38,841 nt of DNA from Pseudomonadota bacterium (GTDB lineage Bacteria; Bdellovibrionota_B; Oligoflexia; Oligoflexales; CAIYRB01). The stretch lies in NCBI GenBank assembly GCA_026390435.1, contig JAPLFY010000135.1:1-38841 (forward strand), read 5' to 3'. Position 1 is the first letter of the stretch. The number at the start of each line of letters is the position of its first letter. Of the stretch, positions 35,867 through 38,841 are shown piece by piece. The notes beneath the pieces were generated by a model, which was given only the letters and a program-made list of their open reading frames with translations, made no database searches and was not told the DNA's origin. A program made the translations under genes and the position numbers.

Positions 35867-36699
35867 TTGCTGGATGCGGTTACGTTGGTTCAAAGGTCGC
35901 GAGCGATCTTGCTCTGGTGCCAAATCTTGAGGTGTTTGGGGTTCGGCGCAGTGAAGGTGTAAGGCTCGAAGGTGTGCATTTGATCGCCGCAGACATCGTT
36001 AATGGTAGCCTTGCGGTGCTGCCAGCCGGGATTGACCGGATTTTTTTATGCGCATCACCCAATGACAGTAGCTCTCAAGCCTATGAAGATATTTATGTGC
36101 GGAGTCTATCGCGGCTTCTCGAATTTCTGGAACAGAAGGGCACAAAAGGGTCACGGTTGCTGCTGACTTCGAGTACATCAGTTTACAATCAGGGAGACGG
36201 CGAAGTAGTGACCGAAGATTCGCCCACTGAGCCAGCGAGTGCTGGGAGCCAGTGCATCGTTCGTGGTGAGTCTCTGTTGCGTCGCGGTGATACCTCGGTG
36301 CGCCTCGGAGGCATTTACGGCCCCGGCAGAACGAGTTTTATTGAGTCCGTGCGCCGCGGCACCATGGCTGTTAATCCTAATGCTAGTGGCTATACTAATC
36401 GAATCCACCGTGATGATGCTGCAGTCATACTTCGCTTTTGTTCCGGACTGGCGCAGCCCGACAGGATTTATAACGGCGTTGATTGCGAAAGCGCGACGCG
36501 GGCTACGGTGGCGAATTGGTTGGCAGTGCAGCTTGGAGTCTCGCTAAAGACCACAACTGAGGGCGAGGCGAGCCATTTCCTGCGTGGCAACAAGAGGGTC
36601 AGTAACCAGCGTCTTCTGGATGCCGGCTACCAGTTTTTGTACCCGACGTTTCGCGAAGGCTATACGGCATTAATGGGGTCAGGCACGAATGGCACTTAA
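35851..36699 (+). CDS. YeeZ-like NAD(P)-binding SDR protein, 3' end replaced by an IS
   Basis: The protein is 282 aa. The Rossmann glycine motif is GCGYVGSK near residue 8. SSTSVYNQGDGEVVTED, VRLGGIYGPGRTS and NRIHRDDAAVILRF are characteristic of the YeeZ/extended SDR group (oxidoreductases or epimerases with unknown substrates). GGAGAAG serves as ribosome binding site within the end of the cyclase gene, which it overlaps. The natural C-terminus would end near FREGYTALMG. The last residues (roughly MGSGTNGT) are read from the left inverted repeat of the IS4-family insertion that begins at about 36676. The effect is probably mild, since only the extreme C-terminus is altered. Confidence 0.85.
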   Translation: MERVLIAGCGYVGSKVASDLALVPNLEVFGVRRSEGVRLEGVHLIAADIVNGSLAVLPAGIDRIFLCASPNDSSSQAYEDIYVRSLSRLLEFLEQKGTKGSRLLLTSSTSVYNQGDGEVVTEDSPTEPASAGSQCIVRGESLLRRGDTSVRLGGIYGPGRTSFIESVRRGTMAVNPNASGYTNRIHRDDAAVILRFCSGLAQPDRIYNGVDCESATRATVANWLAVQLGVSLKTTTEGEASHFLRGNKRVSNQRLLDAGYQFLYPTFREGYTALMGSGTNGT

Positions 36700-36704
36700 T
36701 TAAG
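36676..36704 (+). repeat. IS4-family left terminal inverted repeat
   Basis: 29 bp beginning GGGTCAGGCACGAATGGCAC and ending with the TTAATTAAG core. It pairs with 37819-37847. The outer TTAATGGGGTCAGGCAC (36670-36686) recurs exactly at 38606-38622. Confidence 0.85.
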
Positions 36705-36794
36705 CGCTAAGCACATAAAACTATAGACAAAACGGCAGCCTAGGTCTCAGATGTTGTTCACTACAACCTCATAGGTGCTCAGCGACTATGGCTC

Positions 36795-37812
36795 ATGCCG
36801 CCGAGCCGTTACTCAAGTAGCGACAATTTTAAAGGCGCAAAGAAAAGAAGTCTGCTCGACGCCTACCGAAGCCTATTGAACTGCGAAAAAGCGTTTACCT
36901 TTGGAGCTTTTGCAAACGATCGTGCGAAGCCTCGGTCAAGACTTAAACCAGCAGGCGAAAGAAGTCTGGGCACATGGGCGAGTGCTAGTGGTCGACGGCA
37001 GCGGATTCTCCATGCCGGATACTAAATCTAATGCCAAAAAGTTTATAAGGCATGGAGAAAATACACATGGAAAGGCAAATAAAAAATCAGGAGTAGCCTT
37101 TCCCATTGGGCGTATCGTCGCTGTGTATATTGTCACGGAGCTCAAAAAGACTAGTCAGTGGCGAATCAATCCCAAACTGGATGATCAAATCATCGAGATT
37201 GAGCGACCACGTTGGAGAGATCAAAGTTGTAGTATTTCGCTTCCGGAGCACGAAGCACTGCCGGAAAAAATCGAAGTGCGGGTCATTAAAATTACATGCG
37301 CTCCAAAAGGGTTTCGCCCTAAAACTAAATTCATCCTGACCACTCATACCGACTCTAAGAAGGTACCTAAAGCCGACTTAGCTGACCTTTACCGCAAAAG
37401 ATGGCAAGTCGAACTCAACTTTAGGTCGATCAAAACAATACTTGGAATGGATGTCGTCCGTAGCACATCTGAGGAAATGGTAGTCAAGGAGGTTTGGGTG
37501 CATATGCTTGCCTATAATCTAGTTAGAGAAACCATGTGTGTAGTAGCAGCGACTAAGCGCTGCCTAACATCAGAGGTAAGCTTTCGTGCCACGCAGCAGA
37601 TCATGTCAGTCTGGCGTCTTGTGAATGCCGTGCGAGGTAAGCGACTGCACCAATCTGAAATGATCGAAATCCTGATGACCCAGTCTCTCGTAGGGCAGAG
37701 ACCAGATCGATATGAACCGCGAGCAATCAAGAGAAGGCAGAAAAGTTACCGGCTTTTAATACACTCCAGAGCAGTCGCCAAAACCATGCTGCACAAGAAG
37801 TCCAAGAAATGA
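36795..37812 (+). pseudogene. IS4-family transposase, inactivated
   Basis: The main frame, from TTG 36901, codes 303 residues. First catalytic Asp32 is in VVDGSGFSMPDT. The third-site YREK motif is intact (Tyr164, Arg167, Glu171, Lys178 in LYRKRWQVELNFRSIK), followed by TILGMDVVR and the AYNLVRE block. The second catalytic Asp and roughly 60 residues around it are missing: FPIGRIVAVY joins directly to the SQWRINPKLDD region near nt 37130. Upstream, homology (AKKRLPLELL) is interrupted by TGA at 36877-36879, at a place where related transposases have a Cys codon, and the rest of the N-terminus lies in another frame (36795 onward). It cannot be an active transposase. Confidence 0.85.
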
Positions 37813-37818
37813 CTAGGT

Positions 37819-37847
37819 CTTAATTAAGTGCTATTCGTGCCCGACCC
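37819..37847 (-). repeat. IS4-family right terminal inverted repeat
   Basis: 29-bp partner of 36676-36704. On the plus strand it begins CTTAATTAAGTGC and ends TGCCCGACCC. It differs from the left copy at two positions. The FAHD1-like gene starts about 85 nt further on. Confidence 0.85.
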
Positions 37848-37932
37848 GAAAATCTCCAATTTGACCTTGGGTCTCTCGTTTAATAGTCTGGCACGTGACA
37901 TCGAAGAAAAAATTTGCTGGAGTACTTCACGA

Positions 37933-38601
37933 ATGAAGTCTAGCTACGAAATCAATATTGTGGATGCACCATCAAGCAGATCGGTGCAGCAAGTGCGCAA
38001 CGTTTATTGTATCGGTCGTAATTACGCAGATCACGCGCGTGAGCTCGGCAACGAAGTGCCGAGTGTACCGATTGTTTTTTTGAAGACAACAACATCGCTC
38101 AGGCCGCTCGCGACTGGAGATTTGGCCTACGACAGTGAAACGTTTCATCATGAGGCAGAGCTAGTAGTGCTCGTTGGTGAGGATATAAAGCTCGGCGAAA
38201 AATGCGACTGGCGCGCCGTGTCAGCTCTAGGTCTCGGACTCGATTTGACGCGCCGTGAGGTGCAAAATCAGCTCAAAGCTAAGGGCCTTCCGTGGACTGC
38301 AGCAAAGAGTTTTGCAGGTTCAGGGCTATTAAGTGATTTCGTAGAAAAGGACCGATTCCCCGATTTAGACGCGATCCAGTTCCGCTTTACGCTTAATAAT
38401 CGGCTGTGCCAGCAGGGGGATACCCGATTGATGTTGAATTCCATCCCAGCCCTTCTAACGCACTTAGCGGCGTCAACGTCGTTAGTCCCTGGCGATATCG
38501 TGTTTACCGGCACTCCTGCTGGCGTCGGTCCGATCAGGCGAGGCGATGTTTTTGCGCTGGAGTTTACGCAGCCAAACATCATCTTTAACGGGAAGCTTTA
38601 A
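37933..38601 (+). CDS. FAHD1-like acylpyruvase / fumarylacetoacetate hydrolase family protein
   Basis: The protein is 222 aa from ATG 37933, the family's usual length (FAHD1 about 221 aa). An open frame reaching back to 37828 starts within the IS end and is rejected. Landmarks are RNVYCIGRNYADHARELGNE, the metal ligand block FHHEAELVVLVG, GLGLDLTRREVQ (third ligand Asp), KGLPWTAAKSFAGSG and GDIVFTGTPAGVGPIRRGD. FAHD1 enzymes hydrolyse acylpyruvates or decarboxylate oxaloacetate in the cytoplasm. The bacterial YcgM type is similar. The start codon has only a poor, distant ribosome binding site (GGAG 11 nt upstream), perhaps because the IS replaced its native leader. Confidence 0.9.
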   Translation: MKSSYEINIVDAPSSRSVQQVRNVYCIGRNYADHARELGNEVPSVPIVFLKTTTSLRPLATGDLAYDSETFHHEAELVVLVGEDIKLGEKCDWRAVSALGLGLDLTRREVQNQLKAKGLPWTAAKSFAGSGLLSDFVEKDRFPDLDAIQFRFTLNNRLCQQGDTRLMLNSIPALLTHLAASTSLVPGDIVFTGTPAGVGPIRRGDVFALEFTQPNIIFNGKL

Positions 38602-38841
38602 TGCTTTAATGGGGTCAGGCACTGGCGCTAAGCTGCTGAAAACTTACAAACTGATACCATCTTTTTTCAATCATTCTAATTATTTTAGGCTGTTGGGTGA
38701 AGTGCCTGTCATGGACCAAATCAAGTAAAGAAAAAATAAGATTCCCTGGCGTTCAAATACGCAGTTAGTTCCCTCGTTTGTGTTTCTTGTACTTCTCGAC
38801 TCTTGCCCGCTCACGACTCAACTTATGAACAACCTGTCATT
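38602..38841. other. 3' flank with IS-end-like sequence
   Basis: No complete gene is visible. TTAATGGGGTCAGGCAC (38606-38622) exactly copies the outer end of the IS at 36670-36686, followed by TGGCGCTAAGC, which resembles the next part of that end with short deletions. About 80 nt further, AGTGCCTG (38701-38708) is the inverted partner of CAGGCACT (38616-38623). This is either a remnant IS end pair or a small non-autonomous element. Minus-strand codons 38768-38836 could be the tail of a gene beyond the window. Confidence 0.5.

Larger units (their letters stand above)
36676..37847 (+). mobile_element. Decayed IS4-family insertion sequence
   Basis: The element is bounded by 29-bp terminal inverted repeats, 36676-36704 and 37819-37847, matching at 27 of 29 positions and starting GGGTC. 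The inner half contains the 13-bp core GCACTTAATTAAG. It encloses a degraded transposase. No target-site duplication is obvious (ATTAATG on the left, GAAAATC on the right), so later change or unusual insertion must be assumed. The total of about 1.17 kb is shorter than a full IS of this group because of deletions. The left end supplies the stop codon of the SDR gene. Confidence 0.85.

Noticed and set aside
37828-37932. N-terminal extension of the FAHD1-like protein
   Set aside because: It begins inside the IS right inverted repeat, and the length from 37933 already equals the family norm.
38768-38836. 23 basic codons at the right edge of the minus strand (VVHKLSRERARVEKYKKHKRGN end)
   Set aside because: A TGA in the same frame at 38837-38839 and the short length prevent a gene call; possible tail of a gene beyond the window.

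Overview
The window is about 50% GC, densely coded chromosomal DNA from a Gram-negative bacterium. It shows lipoprotein signal peptides, polar amino-acid ABC transport, a class A penicillin-binding protein with an LpoA-like lipoprotein partner, glutamate racemase and RimK. Seven or more predicted lipoproteins (some very large, with putative-Ig and NHL repeats) and the mixed gene content remind me of Bdellovibrionota/Oligoflexia or another former-deltaproteobacterial lineage. That placement is an impression, not a phylogenetic result. I saw no tRNA, rRNA, CRISPR array or prophage.

Layout. 1-3.9 kb: an exported beta-rich protein and a HEAT-repeat protein that may resemble the lipid-transfer (vitellogenin N) module, then a convergent lipoprotein. 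4.2-7.8 kb: a tight four-gene operon with a complete amino-acid ABC importer (binding protein, permease, ATPase) translationally coupled to a DUF1704/MATCAP-type zinc carboxypeptidase. 7.9-11 kb: three lipoproteins of unknown function. 11-12.8 kb: two overlapping RNA 2'-O-methyltransferase genes on the minus strand. 13-13.5 kb: slyD with a good terminator. 13.7-20.2 kb: one giant surface lipoprotein gene (alanine-rich repeats, six Cys-paired putative-Ig domains, a Cys-paired NHL propeller) broken at three points into fragments.

20.2-28.2 kb is all minus strand: an unknown protein, an MFS transporter, the rimB-like/rimK pair, an unknown small protein, a CxxCH-containing lipoprotein, a fasciclin protein, and thiL overlapping gluQ. 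28.3-30.7 kb (plus): an NlpC/P60 peptidase with an unusual twin CxxCxxC insertion, murI, and a small methyltransferase. 30.7-34.4 kb (minus): an LpoA-like lipoprotein overlapping a PBP1A-type glycosyltransferase/transpeptidase. Cell-wall synthesis and remodelling genes therefore cluster at 28-34 kb. 34.8-38.6 kb (plus): a diguanylate cyclase with a degenerate receiver, an overlapping YeeZ-like SDR gene whose last codons come from an inserted IS4-family element, the decayed IS itself (29-bp inverted repeats, internal deletion removing the second catalytic Asp), and an FAHD1-like acylpyruvase.

The most interesting leads are the carboxypeptidase-importer operon, the twin CxxCxxC NlpC/P60 protein, the LpoA-like/PBP1A pair, the broken Cys-stapled giant lipoprotein, and the IS that supplies a host gene's stop codon.
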